A DNA stretch of 64,000 nt, taken from CAVSWN01 sp963770995 (GTDB taxonomy: Bacteria; Acidobacteriota; Vicinamibacteria; Vicinamibacterales; CAVVIG01). Below the pieces are notes generated by a model that worked only from the letters and a program-made list of their open reading frames with translations, had not been told where the DNA came from and ran no database searches. Location of the stretch: NCBI GenBank assembly GCA_963770995.1, contig CAVYRS010000001.1:1550001-1614000 (forward strand). The letters are read 5' to 3'. The first letter of the stretch is position 1. Each line of letters starts with the position of its first letter. Positions 54,297-62,121 of the stretch are shown here, piece by piece. Made by a program: the position numbers and the translations under genes.

Positions 54297-54647
54297 TCAG
54301 CCCTTGGGCGTGATCTTGCCGGCAAACGACTGGGCCACGATCTTGCCGTCCCGCACAACAGTCGTGTCCGTTCCCAACTCGTACACGTTGTCGGCAGTCT
54401 CCGCGGTCCACAGCACGTACGCGTAGTCCCCTTCGATGGACTGGTGCTTCATGCTGAACGCCAAGCCAGGTTTTCCAAACTCCGCCAGCATCGCCTGGAA
54501 GAACGGCCTGATCGCGTCGACTCCCTTCAGCGGTCCATCCGGAGTGAACAGGACGGCATCCGGCGCGTAATCAGACAGGATGCCCTCGAGGTCGCCCTCG
54601 CCAGAACACTTTATGTGGTGGTCCAGAACGTCTTTCGTTGAGGCCAT
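54297..54647 (-). CDS. SnoaL-like (NTF2-fold) protein
   Basis: 116 residues of the NTF2/SnoaL superfamily: STKDVLDHHIKCSGEGDLEG, YAPDAVLFTPDGPLKGVDAI and a C-terminal sheet with VVRDGKIVAQSFAGKITPKG. Fold members include isomerases, cyclases and ketosteroid-binding proteins; no catalytic signature can be read here. Twenty bases after the converging kinase end. Likely a short single-gene unit. Confidence 0.82.
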   Translation of the reverse strand: MASTKDVLDHHIKCSGEGDLEGILSDYAPDAVLFTPDGPLKGVDAIRPFFQAMLAEFGKPGLAFSMKHQSIEGDYAYVLWTAETADNVYELGTDTTVVRDGKIVAQSFAGKITPKG

Positions 54648-54704
54648 TTCTCGGTCTTCCTTTCGTTGGTTCTGGCCGTCCGAGGTTTTGATACAGCCTG
54701 GAGT

Positions 54705-56240
54705 TCAGGGCTGAAGCGTGACTTGATAGATCGTTCTACCGGTCGTGAACGCGAGGACTTGCAAGCGGTGGCCATCGTGCAGGAGGCGTTGCGGCCACCA
54801 GTCGGAAAACACGCCCTTGCCGCCAACGAGCACGAAGTCACGGTGCTTCGCTGCGAATTCCGGGTAATCCTCAACTTGCAAGGGCATCCAGTGCTGCAGC
54901 CGGAGAAGCGCAAGATCGGGCGACGCACTCCCGGAAAACCGAACGGCGGCGTTTGGATCTGCGAGCCAGTGCAATCGCGAACGGACGTGAGACGAAGCGA
55001 AGTAGGCCGCTTCCAGGTACTCCAGCGCCGAAGAGACGACCAGCACATCGGTGCCTGGAGCCGCTGTCACGAACCGTTCGACTTCCGCCGTCTTGGCTCG
55101 GCGCTGCTCCAGGAGGCTTCCCTTCCATGCGAATCCGATCTCGTGGTGTGAGGAATACAGAAAGCTCGACATGAACAACACGAGCAACGCCGCACGGATT
55201 GCAGGGCCCAGCCTCGCAGCCAACAACCCAATGGCCACTGAGCCACCCAACGTTGCAGGCAGAAAGTGGCGCTCCGTCAGTCCCGCACCTGATACGAGGG
55301 CCAGAGTCACAGCGATTGCTGGCATCCAAAGGAGCATCAGAACCAACACGTATTCTTCAGTGGGGACCACCGGAGGGCTGGTTGCGGAGGTGGCCGGTGC
55401 CGCCCATCGGTGCGTTCGGCCGGACATCCAATACACCAGCGCCAGCGACATTCCCGCCATCAGTGTCGATCCCCAGTGTCCCTTACCAAGGAACAGCCAG
55501 TCATGCACGACAAGTCCCTGAGCGAGGCTGGTGCGCGCCCAATAATTCTGGCCGTAGAATTCGCGCAGAGTGACCAGGAGCGGCGCAAAGAAAATGAACG
55601 GCGTAACGGCCGCGACGATGGCCAGCCACGCGTGGAGCCGAAAACGCCGCCGCAGCCAGACCGCGCCTTCGGCGACGACGAAGGCGGGCCAGGCAAAGAC
55701 GGCGTAGTAGTGCAGAGAAACCGATGCCGCCAGAGCCACTGCCAGGGGCAGCGCATGCCAGTTCGAGTCTTCCAGCCTTTGCCAGAACAGCATTGCCGCC
55801 GCAAGGCACGCGATCATCAGCGCGTACGGGCGAGCCTCGTAAGCGTACTCCCTCAGCGGCGTGACCAGCAGGAACGTCGCAGCGACCAGCGCAGATAGCT
55901 TCGACACTCTTCGAGAGAGAAACAGGAACACGCAGATCAATGCACCTGCAAGCCCGGCAATCGAGGGCAGACGGTAGGCCAGGTGGTCGTCTGAGACGAA
56001 CCCGTGGGCGATCCGGGCGGCAACGTAGAACGCCGGTGGATTGGTGTCTGCTGCGTCGGCCAGCGCGTTCCAGACGTCTCGAAGGCTGGGCTGACCCGCC
56101 ACAATCACCGTGATGATCTCGTCGTTCCACAGTGGTCGTGAAATCGCGTGCAGGACGGAACACGTGACGGACACGAGCAAGAGCGCCGCGAGGACGCGGA
56201 CGGCCCCACGGCTTCCGAGCTCGCCCGGCGTTGTCACCAT
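54705..56240 (-). CDS. GT39-type membrane glycosyltransferase (PMT/ArnT-like)
   Basis: 511 residues from ATG 56240 (VTTPGELGSRGAVRVL). About ten membrane helices. The first periplasmic loop has the acidic motif SRPLWNDEIITVIVAGQPSL, where the catalytic Asp-Glu of GT39 enzymes sits, and TNPPAFYVAARIAHGF follows. LREYAYEARPYALMIACLAA is another family landmark. It uses a lipid-linked sugar at the outer face of the inner membrane; the acceptor is unknown. TAGAAT eight bases before this ATG supports it over the upstream ATG at 56294. No partner genes nearby. Confidence 0.82.
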   Translation of the reverse strand: MVTTPGELGSRGAVRVLAALLLVSVTCSVLHAISRPLWNDEIITVIVAGQPSLRDVWNALADAADTNPPAFYVAARIAHGFVSDDHLAYRLPSIAGLAGALICVFLFLSRRVSKLSALVAATFLLVTPLREYAYEARPYALMIACLAAAMLFWQRLEDSNWHALPLAVALAASVSLHYYAVFAWPAFVVAEGAVWLRRRFRLHAWLAIVAAVTPFIFFAPLLVTLREFYGQNYWARTSLAQGLVVHDWLFLGKGHWGSTLMAGMSLALVYWMSGRTHRWAAPATSATSPPVVPTEEYVLVLMLLWMPAIAVTLALVSGAGLTERHFLPATLGGSVAIGLLAARLGPAIRAALLVLFMSSFLYSSHHEIGFAWKGSLLEQRRAKTAEVERFVTAAPGTDVLVVSSALEYLEAAYFASSHVRSRLHWLADPNAAVRFSGSASPDLALLRLQHWMPLQVEDYPEFAAKHRDFVLVGGKGVFSDWWPQRLLHDGHRLQVLAFTTGRTIYQVTLQP

Positions 56241-56248
56241 CGGCGATG

Positions 56249-56254
56249 ATTCTA
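56249..56254 (-). promoter_or_regulatory. Putative -10 box of the GT39-type gene
   Basis: TAGAAT with eight bases to the ATG at 56240 and no Shine-Dalgarno; a leaderless arrangement if real. Confidence 0.35.
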
Positions 56255-56481
56255 CTGTCCCGCAAAAGCCACGGAAAATGCCGGAGCCCTTCACCTGCCT
56301 GCTGTCGACTGATGCCAGGCACGATTTCTGCCTGGATCAACGGCGTCGCATGCGGACCGCCGGTATTTCTCAGGGAATCGTGTCGATTGCTCACCGAGAG
56401 CTCCGGCATTTCGTGGGCAACGCGGCGAGACCTGGAGAGGTTCCGCCAGTACGGCAAAGCGCCCACGGCGCATGAGTGATC

Positions 56482-57039
56482 ATGACGCGACCGGGAGCGC
56501 GCCACGCCCACGCGTTGATGCGGCGGTTCGGCCTGTCGCCAACGGATCTGATCGGGATGCGGTTCGCCATCAACGTCGCCCTCGCGACGACCATCGTCTG
56601 GCAGACGCTGCGGGCCATCGGCGATAGCAACCCGATCTGGGCCATCGCCTCGATGGTCGCGGCGTCCGACCCGTCGCCGGACGAGGCACGCCGGATGTTC
56701 AAGTCGCGTCTGATCAACGTCATGGTCGGCTGTGCGGCCGGACTCGTCTTTCTCCTCGCGGCTGGAAACCAGGATTGGATCCTCCCAGCTGCATTGGCGG
56801 CGACGGTACTCGTGTCGTCATACGTCGTTCGCATCAAGACGATGTGGCGCCAGGCGCCGATCACGGCGGCCGTCGTCATCGCATCCGCAGCAATGAACGA
56901 TTCCTCGACGCTGGGCATCGTGCAGGGATTGCACAAGGTCGCGGAGGTCGTGTTTGGCTGTGTTGTGGGCATGGCGGTGAGCGTGGCAATGTCGAAAGTC
57001 TGGATCGTTCAGTCCACTGAGCAGCCTGGCCCAGCGTAA
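56482..57039 (+). CDS. FUSC-like membrane protein
   Basis: 185 residues (a GTG six bases earlier is an alternative start). The first helix region LIGMRFAINVALATTIVWQT and GDSNPIWAIASMVAASDPSP match the N-terminal half of fusaric-acid-resistance/aromatic-acid-exporter (FUSC/ArAE) proteins. Then NVMVGCAAGLVFLLAAG, AALAATVLVSSYVVRIKT and HKVAEVVFGCVVGMAVSVAM. Six membrane helices in total; the soluble C-terminal domain of full-length family members is absent, as in many short homologues. Role in export or membrane stress is unproven. Confidence 0.78.
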   Translation: MTRPGARHAHALMRRFGLSPTDLIGMRFAINVALATTIVWQTLRAIGDSNPIWAIASMVAASDPSPDEARRMFKSRLINVMVGCAAGLVFLLAAGNQDWILPAALAATVLVSSYVVRIKTMWRQAPITAAVVIASAAMNDSSTLGIVQGLHKVAEVVFGCVVGMAVSVAMSKVWIVQSTEQPGPA

Positions 57040-57201
57040 CGCGCTGGTCCCCCAACGGGCCCGATCTCGTGTACCAGTCAGGCGCGCAAATCATGGCCCC
57101 GAGCTACACCGCGAGCGGCAACACGTTCGAGGCCAACAAGCCGAGGGTGGGGCTCAGTCTGCCGGGCAATTCTGGAGGAAATATGAAGGCCTCGACGGGT
57201 C

Positions 57202-57534
57202 GTGGCCAAAGTCGAGCACCACGTTGGCGAGCTGTTCCCGCGCGTCGGCTTCATCGTGACCAATCTCCAGGTCCCCAATCGCGCCGTCGTGCGGTTTTAC
57301 AACAAGCGCGGCACCGCGGAACAGTGGATCAAGGAAGGCAAGCAGGCAGCGCATTGGACGCGTCTGTCGTGCCACCGCTTCCGGGCCAACGAGGTCCGGC
57401 TGCAGCTGAGCGTCCTCGCGTACAACCTCGGGAATCTCTGGCGGCGGCTCCTGCTGGCGGAAAGCCATCTGACGCGGCGGCTGTTCGGGTCGATGCTCCA
57501 ACGGATCTGGGCGCTGCCCGTGCCAACCGGCTGA
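57202..57534 (+). pseudogene. IS1380-family transposase remnant with internal deletion
   Basis: Only the C-terminal third is left: AKVEHHVGELFPRVGFIVTN, FYNKRGTAEQWIKEGKQAAH and LSVLAYNLGNLWRRLLLAES, ending RRLFGSMLQRIWALPVPTG. The step from GNLWRR straight to LLLAESHLTRR skips the 25-30 residues expected between them, so there is an internal deletion as well as the 5' loss. The DDE active-site Asp residues are gone. No terminal inverted repeats were found. The stretch 57040-57201 may hold scrambled upstream IS sequence. Confidence 0.8.
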
Positions 57535-57710
57535 CGGGCGTGCGTGACCGGAGGCCGCGGGCGAAGAGAGGACGGAAGGCGGGTGAAGTGTCCGTAAGAA
57601 TGTCGGGGGGGTCGTGCCGCGCTTCACAATTCGCGCCGCCGGGCGGGTGTTTCGATGCGAGATCGATACGGGGGTGAATCCGGACCGGAACGCGCTCTAT
57701 TTGGTGTAGG

Positions 57711-57845
57711 ATGCGACCGATCAACGGTCGTCAAATCGGAAATGTCGGTTACGACATGCAGATCAACCACAACGGTGGCGGCCGCGGCATCTACTTCGAC
57801 GAGCTCAACGGCCATTCGATCGAGTTGTTGACCGTTTCGCACTAA
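57711..57845 (+). pseudogene. C-terminal fragment of a VOC/glyoxalase-family gene
   Basis: 44 codons ending GGGRGIYFDELNGHSIELLTVSH before the stop, with the IYF..NGH.IE.LT motif that closes glyoxalase/bleomycin-resistance (VOC) domains and includes a metal-ligand Glu. The rest of the fold is missing. Preceding text (57535-57710) shows no matching frame. Confidence 0.6.
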
Positions 57846-57885
57846 TCATGGCAACAGACTGGAAGCCTCCGGACGAAACTGAACC

Positions 57886-58524
57886 ATGAGCAACGCAGAG
57901 TCGATCCAGCCCGACACCGACGCCGTCCAGCGTCAAATCGACGCCCTGCGGGTGAACGGCCCGTGGGCGCACGACATCGTCGACCTGGCGAAGGGCGAGC
58001 TATACAGCGAAGGGCTCGACGCTCCATTGACCGCGGAAACGCGCAGCCGAAAGCTGGCCGGCCTCGGTCATCTCTTCGACGGGGCGATCTTCGGCGGCCC
58101 AACTTACCGCCTGTCATCTCGCCATCCGTTTCAAGCAACGCCTCTGGCGAGGCTGTCGGCGATTCGCCCCATTACTTACTTGACCGCATCGGAAGAGATC
58201 GCCTGGTCTCAGGCTCGAGTGCCTTCCGGCCTTGGTACCATGCGCTTTCACTTCGATGAACCGCCGCAGGGCAAGTGCATGGCGACCATTTCGCTGTTGG
58301 CGTTGCCATGGGACGGCGCCACCGGTAACGTCACCTTGAAGGCGCACGGCTCAACCGTGAGCATCCCGATAACGGTACCGGTCAACCGCTCAATCGAGCT
58401 CATCTTCACGCCACCAGCCGGCGGCCCCGCCGACGTAACAATGACCATAGAGCCCGGCGTTCAGATCCTGGCGTTCTTCTTCATGACGCTCGGACCCGCG
58501 CCGCTGGTCTTTACTCCAGACTAA
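57886..58524 (+). CDS. Hypothetical protein, beta-rich C-terminus
   Basis: 212 residues, not recognised. N-terminal half mixed (SNAESIQPDTDAVQRQIDAL; GLGHLFDGAIFGGPTYRLSS). The C-terminal 100 residues alternate hydrophobic and Thr/Ser positions (GNVTLKAHGSTVSIPITVPV; PADVTMTIEPGVQILAFFF), fitting a beta-sandwich. No signal peptide or membrane helix. Codon use fits a genuine high-GC gene. It is intact although both sides are littered with gene fragments, so it may have arrived with mobile DNA. Confidence 0.6.
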   Translation: MSNAESIQPDTDAVQRQIDALRVNGPWAHDIVDLAKGELYSEGLDAPLTAETRSRKLAGLGHLFDGAIFGGPTYRLSSRHPFQATPLARLSAIRPITYLTASEEIAWSQARVPSGLGTMRFHFDEPPQGKCMATISLLALPWDGATGNVTLKAHGSTVSIPITVPVNRSIELIFTPPAGGPADVTMTIEPGVQILAFFFMTLGPAPLVFTPD

Positions 58525-58592
58525 GGCTACTTACCGACGATCTTGCGCAGCACCGCGTCGACGTCCGCCGGCGCCTCTTTGGCGTTCCAGAA

Positions 58593-58715
58593 TTAAAGGC
58601 TTACGTCGAGTACTACGCGTCGTCGCGCACGCATCTGGCGCTCGAGAAGGACGCGCCCCGGCCGCGTCCAGTCGCTCCACCGACCGCTGGGCGCGTGGTG
58701 GCGATCCCGCAGTAG
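58593..58715 (+). pseudogene. C-terminal tail of an integrase-core (IS481/IS3-like) transposase
   Basis: 41 codons: LKAYVEYYASSRTHLALEKD, then APRPRPVAPPTAGRVVAIPQ and a stop. The YY..SRTHLAL.KDAP pattern is the usual C-terminus of rve-type integrase-core transposases. No upstream part of the element is present; the opposite strand at 58527-58592 carries a short unrelated tail ending VDAVLRKIVGK. Confidence 0.65.
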
Positions 58716-58849
58716 AGCTCTTTGCCGTTCCGGTTCCACTACGCCATGCCCACGGCGCCCTGCTCGGATATCTGCCATGAATAAACGATCTCCTCATAGA
58801 TCTGGTACTGATTCGACTCGTTCGATTCATAGGCCACCGGAGGGCTGGT

Positions 58850-59010
58850 GATAGACAGCGCGCCACCCTCGACGTCGGCACCGGGCTCGAGCGCCTTCGA
58901 CAAGCCGAAGTCCAGCACCTTCACCGTTCCGTCGTGCCGCAGCTTATTGGCCGGCTTCAGATCGCGATGCACGATTCCGTGTTCGTGCGCGGACTCGAGA
59001 GCGATCGTGT
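58850..59010 (-). pseudogene. Internal fragment of a Ser/Thr kinase gene
   Basis: Reads IALESAHEHGIVHRDLKPAN and then GTVKVLDFGLSKALEPGAD, the catalytic loop and DFG region of a PknB-type kinase, and nothing of either lobe beyond. After residue TSPPVA the sequence leaves the family. It abuts the sigma fragment on the other strand, head to head, marking a rearrangement joint near 59010. Confidence 0.75.
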
Positions 59011-59482
59011 TACCCGATCTCGATCGCCTGGCGCACGGCTACATGCGACGAGAACGATCCAATCGCATGCTGCAGACAAGCACGCTGGTGAACGAGGCCT
59101 ATCTGCGGCTGGTGGATTGGAAACGAGCGGACTGGCGAAACCGCGCGCACTTCTTCGGCATGTGCGCGCGAATCATGCGCCAGATCCTCGTCGATCACGC
59201 CCGCGCACGCGGCTATCAGAAGCGCGGCGGCGACTGGCGGATCGAGACCTTGGACGAAGCGGCCATGCTGTCGCCCGCCCGCAGCGAACAGATCATCGCG
59301 CTGGACGACGCCCTCCAGCGTCTGGCGGCGATCAGCAAGCGCAAGAGCGACGTCGTCGAGCTGCGATTCTTCGGAGGGCTGACGGTTGAAGAGCTCGGGG
59401 AACGCTCGGCGTGTCGCGGGTGACGGTGATTCGGGACTGGAATTTTGCGCGAGCCTGGTTGCTGGCCGAGATGGGTCGCTGA
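59010..59482 (+). pseudogene. Truncated, frameshifted ECF sigma factor gene (TIGR02999-like)
   Basis: Recognisable from LPDLDRLAHGYMRRERSNRM and TSTLVNEAYLRLVDW through FFGMCARIMRQILVDHARAR to VVELRFFGGLTVEELGE. One base seems lost near 59400; the next frame continues LGVSRVTVIRDWNFARAWLL and ends AEMGR. The first 25 or so residues are missing at the joint with the kinase fragment. In intact copies of this family the kinase gene usually follows, so both pieces may derive from one sigma/kinase locus. Confidence 0.8.
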
Positions 59483-59627
59483 ACCACATCATTTCGAGAA
59501 AGACTGTCGACGGCCGGCTCGCTTGTACGGTTGGTTCCAACCGCCCCGCTCGTGGACAGCGCCACGGGACGTCGTCGGCGACGTGTCGTAGTGGGACGCG
59601 CGGTCTCGGACAGATCGGCGAGAACCC

Positions 59628-60932
59628 TCAGGATTTCTGCAGGCTTGGTATGGCGGAGAGAGTGGGATTCGAACCCACGGTAGAGTTTCCCCTACACACG
59701 CTTTCCAAGCGTGCTCCTTCAACCACTCGGACATCTCTCCGTTCGAATGGAATCAACAGTTTACCGGAAGGCGGATCGCCCTGCAAAACCAAACTGTGAC
59801 GTAACTGTGACGTGACCTCTTCGCTGATCTCGACGATCGTCTTGATGTCGGGCGCGTCGGCGCCGTTCGGCTCGCGGAGACCGTTCTTCCGTTGCTCATC
59901 CAGGGCGTCAAGCGCCTGGCGCTTCGCGTCGATGCGGATGTGCGAGTAGTGCTCGAGCATCCGGCGTGAGAGGTGGCCAGAGATCGACTCGAGGACGTGG
60001 TCGGCGATGCCCATCTCGGCGAGCTCGGTGATGACCGTGTGACGCAAATCGTGGAAGCGCAGTCCTGGAAGGCCCGCCGCATCGCGCAGCGCTCGCCAGA
60101 CCGTATCCCACTTCAGCATCGGTTGGGTCGGATCGAAACGGCCCCACTGACACGCGGGCCAGAGGTAGTGCGCGGGGTCGGTGTGTCCGAGCTTGTCAGC
60201 GCGGTCGAGCATCAACGCGAGCGCTTTGACCGCGGAGGCATTCAGGGGGATGACGCGATGGCTCGTCTCGTTCTTGCTGCGGCGCACGTGCAGCAGCTTC
60301 TTCACGAGGTCTACGTCCATGCGCCGCAGATGTTTGACTTCTACGGGTCGCATCGATGTGTTCGCGGCGACAATCGCGGCGCAGTACACATGTTCCCATT
60401 CCGGATTCGACGCAGCCGTATCGAATAGTCGCTGCCGCTCCTCTGCCGTCAACGCGCGGCCGACTGGACGCTGGCGTTCCGGCAGGTTGTGCACGTGGTC
60501 TGCCAGCGCCCGCCAACGGCCGCAGGACTTGAGCACGCGCGACAGCACGCCGACGTCCATGTTGATCGTCCTGTTCCCGATGCCCGCGTCGTGACGCGCG
60601 CGCTGGAACGCGGCGATTGACGCGGCTGTGATTGCGGGCAGCGGCACGTCGCCGAAGTATTTCGTCACCATGCTGAGGCGCTCCTGCTCCAGCTCGATCG
60701 TGCGCGGCGAGCAGCGCATCCGCTTCGGCTCGAGGTACGCGTCGATGGCGGCGGACAACCGTTTCGGCCCATCCTCCTTCGCGGCGACACGACCGTTGCC
60801 GGCGTCTTCGACGAGCTCGCGCTCGCGCTGCTTAGCGACCTGGAGCGTCGTCGTACCCAGCCGCTTGCGATAGCGCTTGCCGGCGACGGTGAAGTCCGTC
60901 CAGTACTGACGCCCGCGCTTCCAAAGACTCAT
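59628..60932 (-). CDS. Tyrosine recombinase/integrase reading through tRNA-Ser
   Basis: 434-residue site-specific recombinase. SAM-like N-terminal domain (PAITAASIAAFQRARHDAGI), then the catalytic domain with Arg in NTSMRPVEVKHLRRMD, LHVRRSKNETSHRVIPL, HxxR in LRFHDLRHTVITELAEMG, the second His in SISGHLSRRMLEHYSHIRI, which also holds the nucleophile Tyr. All catalytic residues are present. The last 30 residues (from about PFERRDVRVVEGARLESV) are encoded by the tRNA-Ser gene itself, and the stop lies 23 bases beyond the tRNA. It starts 33 bases after the excisionase-like gene, so the two form one unit. The element most likely extends rightwards, out of the window. Confidence 0.9.
   Translation of the reverse strand: MSLWKRGRQYWTDFTVAGKRYRKRLGTTTLQVAKQRERELVEDAGNGRVAAKEDGPKRLSAAIDAYLEPKRMRCSPRTIELEQERLSMVTKYFGDVPLPAITAASIAAFQRARHDAGIGNRTINMDVGVLSRVLKSCGRWRALADHVHNLPERQRPVGRALTAEERQRLFDTAASNPEWEHVYCAAIVAANTSMRPVEVKHLRRMDVDLVKKLLHVRRSKNETSHRVIPLNASAVKALALMLDRADKLGHTDPAHYLWPACQWGRFDPTQPMLKWDTVWRALRDAAGLPGLRFHDLRHTVITELAEMGIADHVLESISGHLSRRMLEHYSHIRIDAKRQALDALDEQRKNGLREPNGADAPDIKTIVEISEEVTSQLRHSLVLQGDPPSGKLLIPFERRDVRVVEGARLESVCRGNSTVGSNPTLSAIPSLQKS
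59651..59740 (-). tRNA. tRNA-Ser (anticodon GGA)
   Basis: 90 bases on the minus strand. Acceptor stem GGAGAGA pairs with TCTCTCC, discriminator G, CCA encoded. Anticodon arm CACGC-TTGGAAA-GCGTG gives anticodon GGA (Ser). Long variable arm GTAGGGGAAACTCTAC as in type II tRNAs, and T arm GTGGG-TTCGAAT-CCCAC. The structure is complete, so the tRNA should be functional. It is the probable attachment site of the integrase-bearing element. Confidence 0.95.
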
Positions 60933-60965
60933 GCCTGCAACTCTCCGAGATCTTCAGCTTCCGAT

Positions 60966-61202
60966 CTACGTGGAAACAACCGCGGTGTCAACTGAGCTCG
61001 CGCGCACGAACTCGGCGAGGTCTGCCGGCAGGTACCGTACGGCGCGACCGAATCGTACGAAGCGCGGTCCTCTGCCGCGATGTCGCCATGCTCGAAGCGT
61101 TGCGACCGACAGACCAAGTTGCTCCGCAACCTGACTCTCGGTGAGCGCCCAACTACCGCGTGAACTGACCGTCGGTGTGTGGTCGTCAGTGGTCGGATGC
61201 AT
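60966..61202 (-). CDS. Excisionase/AlpA-like helix-turn-helix protein
   Basis: 78 residues. Winged-helix/MerR-like motif SWALTESQVAEQLGLSVATL followed by RAWRHRGRGPRFVRFGRAVR and YLPADLAEF, the typical text of small DNA-binding proteins that help integrases in excision or regulate them. Directly upstream of the integrase on the same strand (33 bases). Confidence 0.85.
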   Translation of the reverse strand: MHPTTDDHTPTVSSRGSWALTESQVAEQLGLSVATLRAWRHRGRGPRFVRFGRAVRYLPADLAEFVRASSVDTAVVST

Positions 61203-61822
61203 TGGGTCGTCCTCCAGTCTCGTTACCGCGGTTCAAACGGTCTGAATGTGATCCGGTTCCGCCCGCACGAGACCGTGAGGACATGTGCCTCGCTGGTGTC
61301 GGCGGCGCGATGTTGGCTGCAAGCTGGCGTGCGATCGTGGACGCTGGGGCGACGATCGCGAACGTGCTCCGCATGCGGCCACGCGGAGGAGGTGCCCTGG
61401 GGCACCGGGCGAGACTTCTTCGCAGACTACCGACGCGACACGTCCGTGTCAACGGCGCCGGAGCACGAAGTGTGCAACGGTTCTCTCAGCCGTCAGCCCG
61501 CGGGCAACAGTGCTGGTGGCCATCACGTAATCGCCGACCCGCGCGCGGCGCAGGCGCAGTCAAGACCCGAAGCGCCGACCACGTCGGCGGCGGCGCGCAG
61601 CGCCGAGGTCTTGACGGCGCCGAGCACCGCGCCATGCTGCCCGCGTGATGGCCGGCTCGGACACGCGCTGGAACCGCGCCAAGCACCTCGCACGCGCGCT
61701 GAAGAACTCGCGGCAGATCTGCGGCAGTTCCGCGCGCGATCTGCGCTGGTGACCGCCGTACTGCGCGGCGCATTTCTTCCGCGGATCCGTCTCGCCACAG
61801 ACGGTGACACCGACTGGCAAGA

Positions 61823-61896
61823 CGTGGCGTGAACGACCCTCTGGGGCGCGCCTCGGGCGACCGAGCGCGCACGGAGGTGGGGTCGTTCACGCCACG
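61823..61896. repeat. Nested palindrome: 17-base perfect arms plus inner GNRA-type hairpin
   Basis: CGTGGCGTGAACGACCC at 61823-61839 pairs perfectly with 61880-61896. Inside, GCGCGCCTCGG and CCGAGCGCGC (61846-61870, one bulge) close on the tetraloop GCGA, a GNRA loop. The double-layer fold looks designed for RNA or cruciform structure rather than chance. Confidence 0.7.
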
Positions 61897-62065
61897 GCTT
61901 GTGGGCTGCTGGAGCAGCCGTGGCTCACTCTCCGGCGGCACAGAGCGCCGCCGTCTTGGCGCAACGCCGCGACAAGATCTTCTGCCGATTCGCCTTACCG
62001 CGCGGCTTGGCCTGTTGCGCCGCGCGAGTGTTCGTGATGTTCCCATCGTCGTCACCCAGGCGCGG

Positions 62066-62096
62066 GGGACAACCTGAGGGGTCCCCAGGTTGTCCC
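62066..62096. terminator. Hairpin with perfect 11-base arms
   Basis: GGGACAACCTG and CAGGTTGTCCC separated by nine bases, just past the 3' end of the minus-strand mobile-element gene. No T-run on either side, so it is a possible terminator or protein-binding palindrome rather than a classic one. Confidence 0.45.
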
Positions 62097-62121
62097 GCCT
62101 CTCGTCCGGCTCCTCAACCGT

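Larger units (their letters stand above)
61203..62121. other. About 920 bases without a supported gene, within the mobile element
   Basis: Open frames exist on both strands but none shows recognisable protein sequence, start signals or sensible composition; they are rich in Arg, Ala and Pro as random high-GC frames are. The stretch holds two strong hairpins (61823-61896 and 62066-62096), one on each side of 62 kb, and a 12-base string GTGGCGTGAACG that recurs at 61825, at 62119-62130 in opposite orientation, and as the complement at 61885. It could be a regulatory or origin-like region of the element. Confidence 0.45.

Noticed and set aside
59489..59734. 81-codon minus-strand ORF starting SEWLKEHAWKACVGE
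   Set aside because: It is the translated tRNA-Ser in another frame, a known false-gene pattern.
59651..59740. Second tRNA fragment as an attachment repeat
   Set aside because: Looked for another copy of the tRNA 3' half within the window and found none; the far end probably lies outside.
61179..61832. 217-codon plus-strand ORF in the mobile element
   Set aside because: Contains a few Cys pairs (CSACGH) but no consistent fold, weak start context and random-like composition; left as unsupported.
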